Source: Deltaproteobacteria bacterium
Lineage (GTDB): Bacteria > Desulfobacterota > DSM-4660 > Desulfatiglandales > Desulfatiglandaceae
Length of the DNA stretch: 24,094 bases
Assembly (NCBI GenBank): GCA_018644785.1
Contig: JABGPV010000044.1
Coordinates: forward strand, 1-24,094
Direction: 5' to 3'
Shown here: positions 6,930-13,813 of the stretch, piece by piece
Layout of the letters: the number at the start of each line of letters is the position of its first letter
How positions within the stretch are numbered: position 1 is the stretch's first letter
The notes under the pieces: generated by a model
The model's database searches: none
Seen by the model: the letters and a program-made list of their open reading frames with translations, nothing else
Told to the model about the DNA's origin: nothing
Translations under genes and position numbers: made by a program

Positions 6930-7508
6930 TCATTTCAACCACACAGCGAATGGATATGCTAGCCTTCCGACGGCAATGACTTGGCGAAAGTGGCTTTTCA
7001 TTTTGTCTGGATGGGCTGAGGTATCTTTATATGCAACTCCCAAAGTAGAGGCACCTTGCCGGATTTTTACTGGTTTCATGGGATCGAAAAAGTCCGCATA
7101 TTGCCAGAGATCAACAATAGTCGATGAAAGCAAGTATAGATCATCAAACACGAGTGCGCATGTATTGGATGCCATCTTTCCCGTTACGGGACTAATGCCA
7201 GCTGGCAGTGCTTCCCATTTTACACGGTCCGCAGAGAACTCAACTGCAGCCGCCGCCGTCTTTGTAGGCATTGCACCACCGGGTGACGATGGCGCAAGAA
7301 AACCACAAAACAGCTTTTCAGGTTTCTCGCACACTTTGGTGCAAACAGCCTGGACCATATCAGGTTTGGCTTTATGCGACCGGATAACCCAGAAAGTCCG
7401 GCCCACATTGCGAATGTCCGCGATCTTCCGGGTGAAAATGGTGTCAGAGTCTTCTCCTGCGTGAGGACCCATGACACTGAAGATGTTGAATTTGTCTGTT
7501 TCCATCAT
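6930..7508 (-). CDS. hypothetical integron-cassette protein, 192 aa
   Basis: I do not recognise the family. The protein is soluble, with no signal peptide or membrane segment. It alternates strands and helices (FNIFSVMGPHAGEDSDTIF; RTFWVIRSHKAKPDMVQAVC; a threonine/alanine-rich KTAAAAVEF; ALVFDDLYLL). It starts at tandem ATGs (7508/7505) only six bases after the GTTGTGC core at 7520-7514 and stops eight bases before the R'' of the attC-like site at 6865-6922, which is exactly the packing of a gene cassette. There is no ribosome binding site of note, so expression probably depends on an upstream promoter. Confidence 0.65.
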   Translation of the reverse strand: MMETDKFNIFSVMGPHAGEDSDTIFTRKIADIRNVGRTFWVIRSHKAKPDMVQAVCTKVCEKPEKLFCGFLAPSSPGGAMPTKTAAAAVEFSADRVKWEALPAGISPVTGKMASNTCALVFDDLYLLSSTIVDLWQYADFFDPMKPVKIRQGASTLGVAYKDTSAHPDKMKSHFRQVIAVGRLAYPFAVWLK

Positions 7509-7513
7509 TCTTT

Positions 7514-7560
7514 GCACAACGTTTAGATCAGCGGCGCGGCTTTTTGCGTCAACTGTGTGG
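7514..7560 (-). other. right half of a broken attC-like site
   Basis: On the minus strand GTTGTGC (7520-7514) is preceded by AAAAAGCCGCGCCGCTGATC, a GC-rich half-stem with no partner next to it. The missing left half is replaced by the GGGGTCA end of the repeat-bounded segment 7564-7981, on whose far side lies the unpaired R'' GCCCAAC (7997-7991). Confidence 0.45.
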
Positions 7561-7567
7561 CATGGGG

Positions 7568-7891
7568 TCAGGGAATAGTAAACAGGCCATATATTAAAAT
7601 TATCGACAATGACTCATGATAGTTAATTTCTCTAATTGAAAAGATATTTGAAATAAATCTGTTCCAAAATCCATGAATTATTAATGCAGCCATGAGAATA
7701 AGAAACACGAGCATAAAAGCACATACAGTCATTGAAATTTCAGGAGCCATATCATAAAAAACATCAATTGGCGCGCGTTTATCGCTTTCAGGCTCAAATA
7801 GATAGGCCATTAAACAAGCATAAAAAATATATGCAAACAATGCCAAATTGAAACTAAAGGTTATCCCTTTATATTTTATGTTTTCAGCCAT
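7568..7891 (-). CDS. small membrane protein, probably C-terminally truncated
   Basis: The 107-aa product has two clear membrane helices, FNLALFAYIFYACLMAYLF (about 14-32) and a second around residues 52-76 (MTVCAFMLVFLILMAALIIH), and ends inside a third hydrophobic stretch (LSIILIYGLFTIP). The TGA stop is supplied by the CCCTGACCCC end of the flanking repeat, so the original gene probably continued beyond it. A good ribosome binding site (AAGGA, seven bases upstream) precedes the ATG. I do not recognise the family. The gene lies entirely inside the segment bounded by GGGGTCA (7564-7570) and TGACCCC (7975-7981). Confidence 0.6.
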   Translation of the reverse strand: MAENIKYKGITFSFNLALFAYIFYACLMAYLFEPESDKRAPIDVFYDMAPEISMTVCAFMLVFLILMAALIIHGFWNRFISNIFSIREINYHESLSIILIYGLFTIP

Positions 7892-7920
7892 ATTATTTCC
7901 TTATGCTGACGAAAAAAGAA

Positions 7921-7981
7921 GGGGTCTACGTTTGACCTTTTTTGACAATTTTCGATAAGAGTCAAACGTAGACTTGACCCC
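7921..7981. repeat. GGTCAAACGTAGA inverted repeat pair
   Basis: The stretch 7921-7940 (GGGGTCTACGTTTGACCTTT) is inverted relative to 7957-7981, with 16 bp between them; the second arm carries five extra bases. It can form a long hairpin. The second arm matches 41-65 at 22 of 25 positions. The pair lies between the start of the small membrane protein gene and the R'' core at 7991-7997. Confidence 0.65.
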
Positions 7982-7984
7982 CAA

Positions 7985-8929
7985 TCACTTGTTGGGCGAT
8001 GCCGCATAAGACAGCCTTTTACGAACTTTGATCCAGGTCCTAAGCTTGCAGTTGCTGAACTGAGAAAGGAAATTGGCTTTCTGTTTATCTGGAATAGTGC
8101 CAAGCCAGTCGTCAGTTACAGCATTAGCAAGTTCTACTGGGAAGTGCAATATCGGGGTCGTTGTTGAAACTACCAGATCAGTAAGCTGATCTTGGGGACT
8201 CATGGTGCCGTACTTGCTTCTAACCTCAGCTATTGCTTCCTGTCGGAGTTCGTGGCGTCTATCATACAAGCGCTGAAGCACACCTAAGGATTTAAGGACA
8301 GAATTGCTCTCACAAAGATCGATTAAGTACTGGGTGCGTTCTGCATTAAGTGCCGCAATATCTTCTTCACTGTATCTGCCCCATTCTGTTTTCCATCCAC
8401 TCCATTCCCGCCAATCTCTATAGGGATCAATGTTGTTATCCTCTGCAATCTTGGGCAAACGATCTATGAATGGAAGTGTCGCAAGTGCTCGAAAGTAATC
8501 ATGTCGCTCCCGCCGATGCATTGCTTCAAGATCACGTTGTCTCTGTATTTCTTCCTGCTTTCGCTTAGATGCTTCTTCATAGCAGGCTGTGCAACCCAAT
8601 TTGTATTTGAATTTACCATGCCGTGCATCACCATGTTCGCTCAATACAGCCCGACTGCCGCAACGAGGACACACGGACTCTGAGTGATATGGCAAACCCC
8701 AAACCGTCTTTTGGTCAGTAACAAGGAGCCAGTAATCAGGAAGGCCTGTGTTGTAAGGCCCGTGGTAATTCAGCCATTGGATCGAAGTGTTTGAAAGAAC
8801 TACACCTTGTGATTCACAGACTTCACATTTTCCGTCCCTGACCAGGGGAAGCAAAGGAACTGGTTCCCTAAGTGGCCATCCCCGCCACGATTTCAGAATC
8901 GAAAAAGCGCACTTGCCGCAATAGTTCAT
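7985..8929 (-). CDS. double zinc-ribbon cassette protein, 314 aa, function unknown
   Basis: The N-terminus has two four-cysteine sites: CGKC (residues 4-7) with CEVC about 30 residues later, and CPRC (near 87) with CTAC about 28 later. They are followed by a charged helix (EEASKRKQEEIQRQRDLEAM) and a helical C-terminal half without recognisable motifs. It is probably a nucleic-acid or protein-binding zinc protein; I do not recognise the family. The ATG at 8929 has AAGGA ten bases upstream; a TTG at 8959 lies inside the attC core and is less likely. The gene begins 25 bases after the GTTGGGC core of the preceding attC-like site. Its last codons (SPNK) contain the R'' core GCCCAAC, so it fills a cassette completely. 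It is large for a cassette gene. Confidence 0.65.
   Translation of the reverse strand: MNYCGKCAFSILKSWRGWPLREPVPLLPLVRDGKCEVCESQGVVLSNTSIQWLNYHGPYNTGLPDYWLLVTDQKTVWGLPYHSESVCPRCGSRAVLSEHGDARHGKFKYKLGCTACYEEASKRKQEEIQRQRDLEAMHRRERHDYFRALATLPFIDRLPKIAEDNNIDPYRDWREWSGWKTEWGRYSEEDIAALNAERTQYLIDLCESNSVLKSLGVLQRLYDRRHELRQEAIAEVRSKYGTMSPQDQLTDLVVSTTTPILHFPVELANAVTDDWLGTIPDKQKANFLSQFSNCKLRTWIKVRKRLSYAASPNK
7991..7997 (-). other. attC R'' core of the zinc-ribbon cassette
   Basis: GCCCAAC on the minus strand, inside the last codons of the zinc-ribbon gene, is the exact complement of GTTGGGC at the start of the same cassette (8960-8954). Nine bases later a GACCCC/GGGGTC repeat begins, so the rest of the site is missing or displaced to 7514-7560. 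Confidence 0.5.
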
Positions 8930-8953
8930 CTTAAGAAATCCTTTGATAGTGAC

Positions 8954-9015
8954 GCCCAACGACCGGCTTCACGCGCGGCGGCTTTTTGCCGTCGCCGTGA
9001 AAGCCGAGGTTATCT
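8954..9015 (-). other. integron attC-like recombination site
   Basis: Read leftward it runs from AGATAAC (R'', 9015-9009, containing the stop codon of the HEPN frame) to GTTGGGC (R', 8960-8954). CGGCTTTCACG pairs with CGTGAAGCCG, leaving one extrahelical T, and inside it GCGACGGC pairs with GCCGCCGC around AAAAA. The R'' is the exact complement of GTTATCT at 9765-9759, six bases before the HEPN gene's ATG. That is what a cassette inserted by recombination at G|TT should show. The length is 62 bp. Confidence 0.75.
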
Positions 9016-9753
9016 GGCAATATTGTCTATAAAAGCAACCACAATCTCCATTGCTGGATAGACTTTTTTATACTTATCAACAACCAGCTCTATGTTTTGT
9101 TTAGGACTATTAATAGAATAATTTAAATATATTTCTGGCAACCCATTCATGGACAAAATATTAGATACCTGTCCTTCTATATTCATATTACAAAAAGGAG
9201 AGCTTTCACCGTGGGATATTCTATTACGAGCCTTTGCTGCTCCATTCCAGTGCTTGATTTGTTTTTTTAGAGACCTTAAATGAATGTTTTTGTTTTAGTG
9301 ATTATCATTTTCTATTGTCTCAACAATTTGGTCAAAATACATTTTCTCATTATGTTCTGGATAACAAACGCTTTTAAGTATAGAGGCCATTCTTTCCCAG
9401 CAACGATAAATACACTCATAAGTATTGTAGATGTGATACCAGAAATGAATTTCAGGCATACCAATGGCATTCGGGAGATCCTCATCTTTTAATGCTTTGC
9501 CATTTGTTCCATTTGGGAACCTACAATCTTGCCTTGCGATTAATGCATAACCTAAGGAAAGTTGGATATGGGCTGCGCCCCAAAACAACTCCGTCATTTT
9601 CGGGGTAAAATCATCAATATCCAAATTGAAATGATCTGCTACTTCACCAGACCATCTGTGAAAATTCTCAATTCGAATATTTTTTGTGATTGCAGGTATC
9701 CTATATCTGCTGAACAGAGCTACTATTTCTGTCTGTATTTCGTTAATATTCAT
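9010..9753 (-). pseudogene. Cthe_2314-like HEPN protein interrupted by in-frame TAA
   Basis: The frame opens at ATG 9753 (MNINEIQTEIVALFSRYRIP), runs 152 codons to TAA at 9295-9297, and continues in the same frame for 94 more codons to a TAA at 9010-9012. The first part has an all-helical pattern with FWYHIYNTYECIYRCWERMA, as in Cthe_2314-type HEPN proteins. The part after the stop has HWNGAAKARNRISHGESSPF, including R-x4-H (RNRISH), the usual HEPN RNase motif. The stop therefore removes the putative catalytic motif. No ATG is well placed for re-initiation before the motif. HEPN proteins often act as RNases in toxin-antitoxin or defence systems. A sequencing error is possible; a simple nonsense mutation is more likely than recoding. 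Confidence 0.68.
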
Positions 9754-9770
9754 TTTGAAGATAACAGTCA

Positions 9771-9875
9771 CAATAGATGGATAATTTTCCGCCTATTGCC
9801 CTTATAGAATGGAAAATCATCCATCTATTGCCATATTTAAGTTAAAAAGGTGGAAAATAGGCTATTGCATTTTCC
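9771..9875. repeat. AT-rich inverted repeats upstream of the first cassette
   Basis: CAATAGATGGATAATTTTCC (9771-9790) is inverted at 9811-9830 with 19 of 20 matches and a 20-bp spacer. A smaller inverted repeat GGAAAAT/ATTTTCC lies at 9852-9875. The theme GGCAATAG/TTTTCC recurs three times on the minus strand. The block ends six bases before the GTTATCT core at 9765-9759. It could be an operator, a promoter-proximal structure, or what is left of an attI-like site; no integrase gene is present. Confidence 0.5.
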
Positions 9876-10327
9876 ATATATTGCGCGTGGACATTAATAG
9901 TATGGAAAATTCAAAATTCAGGAGTTAAATTTCAAGTCCGGGGTTACAGACCAATTTCAACAGCGTCTGTGGGCCCACCAGAACGCCTATTCCGCCAAAT
10001 ACACCTGTTGCAAATGGATTACGCGTTATCACGCTCTGTCGGGAGATCGAAGGGTAGATTCTTAGCGGGTGCTCCATCATAACGCCTCTGAAAAACGGGT
10101 AAGGATTATTTATGGAATCAAATACATATGCAAAATAGACTTGAAGTATTGGAATAGTCAAGTGATATTGTAGGAACGATTATTTTGTAATTATTTTTTA
10201 CAGGCTATTACACCGTACGCCGGTCACGGAACGGGGGGTAGATTCTAAATCAAATCATGAATAGGTGGATCTATTTTCCAAAGAATACGGAAGCGCCTCT
10301 ATCATTGACGGCACCAGAAACCCGATT
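9831..10327. other. AT-rich gap between cassette region and ketone operon
   Basis: No convincing gene lies here. One minus-strand frame (9925-10161, 78 aa from a TTG) ends NPFATGVFGGIGVLVGPQTL plus twelve more residues and could be a fragment, but it has no start, ribosome binding site or recognised family. GGGTAGATTCT occurs twice in the same orientation (10052-10062 and 10236-10246). No intrinsic terminator for the leftward operon is evident. Confidence 0.4.
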
Positions 10328-10897
10328 TCATTTCTCACACGCATTTTCAATCAATCTATCAAGTCGAATAAAAACCTGATCCCGGATCTTTTCAATATGC
10401 AACGCTTCTTTGTAATCAAGCGTTGCCTCGTCCTCATGCTTAAACCGGTCCGGTTCCACTTGTAACGCAAAAGAATTGACTTGTCTCTTCCAGAACCAAT
10501 CTGCACAACCGAACTGGACGTTCTCCGGATCGATGGAAGTAATTTCTTTTAAACCCTCCAAAAACCCTTTCCCCGAAGTATTGTTTTCAATACAACAGGC
10601 AATGTAAGCGATCCGGTACGTCACATGGGTAATGGCATCTTTAACCGGCAGGGGATCAAAGTTATGAAGATTATTTTGACCCTTGTAAACAAAATGTCCA
10701 TGGCAGCTTTGCAGCGTGAAACAATAAGGCAACCGATTAAATCCCTTGATGAGTCGAATGATCGGACCATCAATCATATCATCCGCAAGCTCGCATAGCG
10801 CTTTCCGCCGCTGAACCCGGTATTCCGGATTTTCCACTAATTCTTTAAGGTCAGTAAACGTTTCCAACGTTCCGATCCAAAGCCATACAGGGTTCAA
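10328..10897 (-). CDS. conserved-looking hypothetical protein, 189 aa
   Basis: I do not recognise a named family. The product has a cysteine/histidine segment YCFTLQSCHGHFVYKG (about 57-72), reminiscent of the S-C-S/H-G stretch of TYW3-like proteins but too short to assign. It also has ITHVTYRIAYIACCIENN and CADWFWKRQVNSFALQVEPD. It starts at a TTG; an in-frame TAA (the stop of the DUF5522 gene) lies just nine bases upstream, so no longer start is possible and no ATG occurs before residue 41. The tight spacing makes it the last gene of the leftward operon. Its role in ketone metabolism is unclear. Confidence 0.6.
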   Translation of the reverse strand: MNPVWLWIGTLETFTDLKELVENPEYRVQRRKALCELADDMIDGPIIRLIKGFNRLPYCFTLQSCHGHFVYKGQNNLHNFDPLPVKDAITHVTYRIAYIACCIENNTSGKGFLEGLKEITSIDPENVQFGCADWFWKRQVNSFALQVEPDRFKHEDEATLDYKEALHIEKIRDQVFIRLDRLIENACEK

Positions 10898-10906
10898 TGT
10901 TGCTTC

Positions 10907-11119
10907 TTATGAGCCATTTTCAAGGACATGCCCCAACTCATGGGAGACTTTCCGGTTCCCGGCCGAGTGCCTGGGCGTGTAAGGGCAATGCCTGCAACCC
11001 ATTCCACAGCAAACCCCGCGATCGATCAAAAACTTTTCGGTCATTACCATATTGCCGTTTTCGTCCGGGTAACGATCCGTTTTCAGCCGTTGGGGCAGGT
11101 CCGGGCCACTGAAATTCAA
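10907..11119 (-). CDS. DUF5522-family small cysteine-rich protein
   Basis: The 70-aa product has the DUF5522 signature RGVCCGMGCRHCPYTPR (about 34-50) after a DRYPDENGNMVMTEKFL segment. The clustered C-C-x3-C-x2-C pattern suggests metal or cofactor binding; the function of the family is unknown to me. It begins at a TTG two bases after the stop of the VOC gene, with GGAAGAGAG about seven bases upstream. It is followed nine bases later by the 189-aa gene, so it belongs to the same transcript. Confidence 0.72.
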   Translation of the reverse strand: MNFSGPDLPQRLKTDRYPDENGNMVMTEKFLIDRGVCCGMGCRHCPYTPRHSAGNRKVSHELGHVLENGS

Positions 11120-11121
11120 AA

Positions 11122-11595
11122 TTATTCTCTCTTCCGGGAGTTTTCAATCAATTCCACTACGATGCCTTCTTCCGCGGAAAAACAGAATAGTCTGACCGGA
11201 TGACCTTCAGGGTCGCGCATCTCGAGGCAGGGGGACAAGGGAAGCCAACCCTCTCGGGTCAGACGTTTGTGAAGTTGGTCCAGGTTTTCCACGTTCAGGC
11301 TCAGTGAAGCGGTACCCGGGCTTCCGAACGCTTTCGGGTTCTGATTCCCGACAGGATGGATCATGCGGCACAGTTCCACGGCCGTATTTCCGGGATCATT
11401 TCGCAGATAGGCGATTTCCATTTGCACATCCGGGATTCCCATAAGTTTGGCCATTCGGCTCCCCTTGACCATGGGCGCATGCCATGCCAAACCAAATCCC
11501 AAAATGTCCTGAAACAGATATCGCGCTCGATCCATATCCGAAACGAACAGGGCCACATGATGAACCTTTGTCATGATCTTCGCATCCATTTCCAT
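11122..11595 (-). CDS. VOC (glyoxalase/methylmalonyl-CoA epimerase-like) protein
   Basis: The 157-aa product has the two-module vicinal-oxygen-chelate fold: VHHVALFVSDMDRARYLFQD begins the first half and ASLSLNVENLDQLHKRLTRE the second, ending with FSAEEGIVVELIE. Candidate metal ligands are the H of HHVALFV, the E of TAVELCRM and the E of IVVELIE. The pattern resembles methylmalonyl-CoA epimerases and glyoxalase-like enzymes. In this operon it could act on a CoA thioester product such as methylmalonyl-CoA, which is inference. The gene begins one base after the thiolase stop (ATG 11595). ATG 11574 (MTKVHHVALF) is an equally plausible start, since family members often begin there. Confidence 0.75.
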   Translation of the reverse strand: MEMDAKIMTKVHHVALFVSDMDRARYLFQDILGFGLAWHAPMVKGSRMAKLMGIPDVQMEIAYLRNDPGNTAVELCRMIHPVGNQNPKAFGSPGTASLSLNVENLDQLHKRLTREGWLPLSPCLEMRDPEGHPVRLFCFSAEEGIVVELIENSRKRE

Positions 11596-11596
11596 A

Positions 11597-12742
11597 CTAC
11601 ACGGAAAAGATGGAGACCGTGCACGATTTGCAGTCTCCGTCCTTGTCTCCACCCATGCAATGGGCCAGGCCCGCCCGTGCCCCTTCCACCTGCCGGGGAC
11701 CCGCTTCATGTCGAAGCTGGGTCACCACCTCCACAATCTGGGCCACACCCGTGGCGCCCACGGGGTGCCCCCGGCTCAAGAGACCGCCGGAAGGATTGAC
11801 AGGCACCCGGCCTCCAAGGGCCACCACCCCTTCATCCACCAACCGGCCCCCTTCTCCCGGCGGGCAAAGCCCCAGTGCTTCGTAGTGCAGAATCTCGGAA
11901 ATGGTAAAGGCATCGTGGCACTCCACCACATTGATATCCTCGGGACCCATTCCCGCCTTTTCGTACGCTTTTGAAGCGCCCAGCCGATCCGTCTCCCAAT
12001 TGGCCAAATTCTGCGGGTTTTTATAATTTCCGGTGACCAGCACGGAACACGCCACATTGACCTTGCGCGCCACTCGCGCCGCAACAGCAGGCGATGCGAT
12101 CAAAACCGCCGCGGCCCCGTCCGCAATGGGGCAGCATTGAAACCGCGTCAGGGGGTCCACGATCATGGGCGAGGAAAGCACCTCATCCACGGTGAGCGGG
12201 TCCCGGAACTGGGCCATGGGGTTTAGTGCACCGTGAGCGCGATTCTTAACCGATATCTTGGCTAACTGCTCCTTGGTGGTGCCGTATTCCACCATATGGC
12301 GCACGGCCCGAAGGGCAAATCCCGCGGGCGCCACCATGCCCAGTTGGGTGTCCAACTGGGTTTCTCCGGAACTGATGAGCCCGAAGCCGGGAACGCACAT
12401 TTTTTCTCCGCCGCACACCAGGGCGATCTCCGCCTGGCCCGCAGCCACCATATTGTAGGCTAGAAAAAATGCCGTGGACCCGGAGGTGCAGGCGTTTTCC
12501 ACGTTGACCACGGGGATCCGGTTGATCCCCACTTCCCAGAACACGTTCTGACCCACGGTGAAATCGCCGAAAAGCTTGGGTGCCAGTCCGCTTGAAAAAA
12601 AGGCCGCATCTACCCGGGATGGCTTGATGCCGGCATCTTTCAGGGCAAGACGGCATGCTTCGGCCCCCATGCCCACGAGGGTTCTATCTTCATGTTTTCC
12701 AAAGGGGATCATCCCCGCGCCGATGACTGCTGCTGATGCCAT
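11597..12742 (-). CDS. SCPx-type thiolase (acetyl-CoA acetyltransferase family)
   Basis: The 381-aa product has the thiolase fold with the nucleophilic cysteine in VENACTSGS (about residue 85), ECHDAFT (about 279), GGLLSRGHPVGATG with the catalytic histidine, and a C-terminal AHCMGGD in which a cysteine stands at the place of the second catalytic cysteine. Many SCPx-like relatives carry AHNLGG there, so thiolytic activity is plausible. It is preceded two bases upstream by a DUF35 gene, the same pairing as in BbsA-BbsB benzoylsuccinyl-CoA thiolase. Its likely job is CoA-dependent cleavage of the 3-oxoacyl-CoA made by the ligase into two acyl-CoAs. I chose ATG 12742; GTG 12748 would add two residues. 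Confidence 0.88.
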   Translation of the reverse strand: MASAAVIGAGMIPFGKHEDRTLVGMGAEACRLALKDAGIKPSRVDAAFFSSGLAPKLFGDFTVGQNVFWEVGINRIPVVNVENACTSGSTAFFLAYNMVAAGQAEIALVCGGEKMCVPGFGLISSGETQLDTQLGMVAPAGFALRAVRHMVEYGTTKEQLAKISVKNRAHGALNPMAQFRDPLTVDEVLSSPMIVDPLTRFQCCPIADGAAAVLIASPAVAARVARKVNVACSVLVTGNYKNPQNLANWETDRLGASKAYEKAGMGPEDINVVECHDAFTISEILHYEALGLCPPGEGGRLVDEGVVALGGRVPVNPSGGLLSRGHPVGATGVAQIVEVVTQLRHEAGPRQVEGARAGLAHCMGGDKDGDCKSCTVSIFSV

Positions 12743-12744
12743 TG

Positions 12745-13197
12745 TCACTTTTCCTGTTCTTGAGCTACCGGTTTAAAATAAGGTCTGAGACGCGCTTTGC
12801 CATGGCCCTCATGGCCCAGTGAACCCACCTGAAGGGTCACTTTCGCGCCGATCTCCAGCCGCTCCGTAGAATCCGGATCAAAGAGGCAGAAAACACGAAG
12901 TCCGGAACCGGCCGCGTTTCCGTTCAGATCCACATACCCTACACTGTAAGGTTGGGGCAGTCCCAGGGGCGGCTTGGTCCTCACCACGGTGAAGCTGTGA
13001 ATGACCCCCGTATTTCCGATCTCCCTGGACTCCGGGGTCTCTAAACAGCGTGGACAATACCGGGGTTTTGGAAAAAAATAAGCGTCACAATGACCGCAAT
13101 ACCCCCCCAGCAGCATGGGTGGATTTCCCCCATAAGGCGGAAGGGTAAAGATATCCGGCAGCATGGGAGGAATCTGCTCTGTTTTATGGTTTGACAT
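12745..13197 (-). CDS. DUF35 zinc-ribbon/OB-fold protein, thiolase partner
   Basis: The 150-aa protein has a rubredoxin-like zinc ribbon, GYCGHCDAYFFPKPRYCPRC (CxxC-x11-CxxC), and then an OB-fold with HSFTVVRTKPPLGLPQPYSV and GLRVFCLFD. DUF35 proteins form complexes with SCPx-type thiolases and synthases; BbsA in benzoylsuccinyl-CoA thiolase is the closest functional precedent. It probably helps bind the CoA substrate of the thiolase encoded two bases downstream. ATG 13197 (MSNHKTEQIP) is chosen over the GTG at 13242, because the extra 15 residues are not family-like; both starts have weak ribosome binding sites. Confidence 0.85.
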   Translation of the reverse strand: MSNHKTEQIPPMLPDIFTLPPYGGNPPMLLGGYCGHCDAYFFPKPRYCPRCLETPESREIGNTGVIHSFTVVRTKPPLGLPQPYSVGYVDLNGNAAGSGLRVFCLFDPDSTERLEIGAKVTLQVGSLGHEGHGKARLRPYFKPVAQEQEK

Positions 13198-13269
13198 CTG
13201 TTTATTCTCGCAAAAAACTACCGTTTTACCTACATAACCCACTGCTATCCGGAACTGCTTTCCGGCGGA

Positions 13270-13599
13270 CTATTGCAGCGGGAATACTTCGTAAATTTTT
13301 TGGGCGACATCCATATTCCCGGTCATTTTCAGCTTGCCGCTCATGAACGCCTGCATGCCGTCAATCTCATAGTTGACCATTCCCAGGAACAGGTCCGTCC
13401 CGCAGGTCTGTGACACGGTTGGAGACGGATGCCGCGCCTTGACCAGTTCACAAGCGCCGTCGGCGACCTTGATATGCCACACGCCACCGTTTTCGCCCAG
13501 CACGTCCCATTGGAAGACCGCGTCGAGTCCCTCGGCTGCTTCAGCGTTAAATTTCTTAACCATGTCCTCAAAAGCTTGAATGGGTTCGGTATAAGCCAT
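13270..13599 (-). CDS. SCP2 sterol-carrier-domain protein
   Basis: The 109-aa product is a stand-alone SCP2 domain: a helix EDMVKKFNAEAAEGLDAVFQ, strands VWHIKVADGACELV, then TVSQTCGTDLFLGMVNYEID and AFMSGKLKMTGNMDVAQK with the usual GKLK-x-GN motif. SCP2 proteins bind hydrophobic ligands and fatty acyl-CoAs. Next to an SCPx-type thiolase it likely carries or presents an acyl-CoA intermediate, as in the fused eukaryotic SCPx enzyme. Tandem ATGs occur at 13602 and 13599; AGGAGG stands six bases from the second, which I prefer. A 160-bp palindrome separates it from the ligase gene upstream. Confidence 0.83.
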   Translation of the reverse strand: MAYTEPIQAFEDMVKKFNAEAAEGLDAVFQWDVLGENGGVWHIKVADGACELVKARHPSPTVSQTCGTDLFLGMVNYEIDGMQAFMSGKLKMTGNMDVAQKIYEVFPLQ

Positions 13600-13653
13600 C
13601 ATAATCCTCCTTTGATATTTTGGGCTTCATTGCCCGGTTTTCCATCTGTCTTT

Positions 13654-13813
13654 GGGCCTCGGCAAAAAATACATCCACCATCTTGCTTGTCCTTTGGCCC
13701 GTCTACTGCGTTACATTCACCGGCACATATCCACCAATATGCACTGGCGAATGCGCCTTGTATACGACCCAAAATACAGCGCAATCTGGCGTATTTATTT
13801 TTTGCCGAGACCC
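13654..13813. repeat. 160-bp full-length imperfect palindrome (MITE/REP-like)
   Basis: The ends are inverted repeats of 27 bp with 23 matches: 13654-13680, starting GGGCCTCGGCAAAAAATA, and 13787-13813, whose complement starts GGGTCTCGGCAAAAAATA. Pairing continues less perfectly inward to a central CATAT-CCACCA-ATATG at 13726-13741, whose centre coincides exactly with the centre of the element. One end touches the ligase stop codon (13814-13816). It would form a long hairpin in the operon transcript. There is no coding frame inside. Confidence 0.75.

Noticed and set aside
6060..9900. CRISPR array
   Set aside because: The repeats are few, irregularly spaced and palindromic; no regular repeat-spacer pattern and no cas genes.
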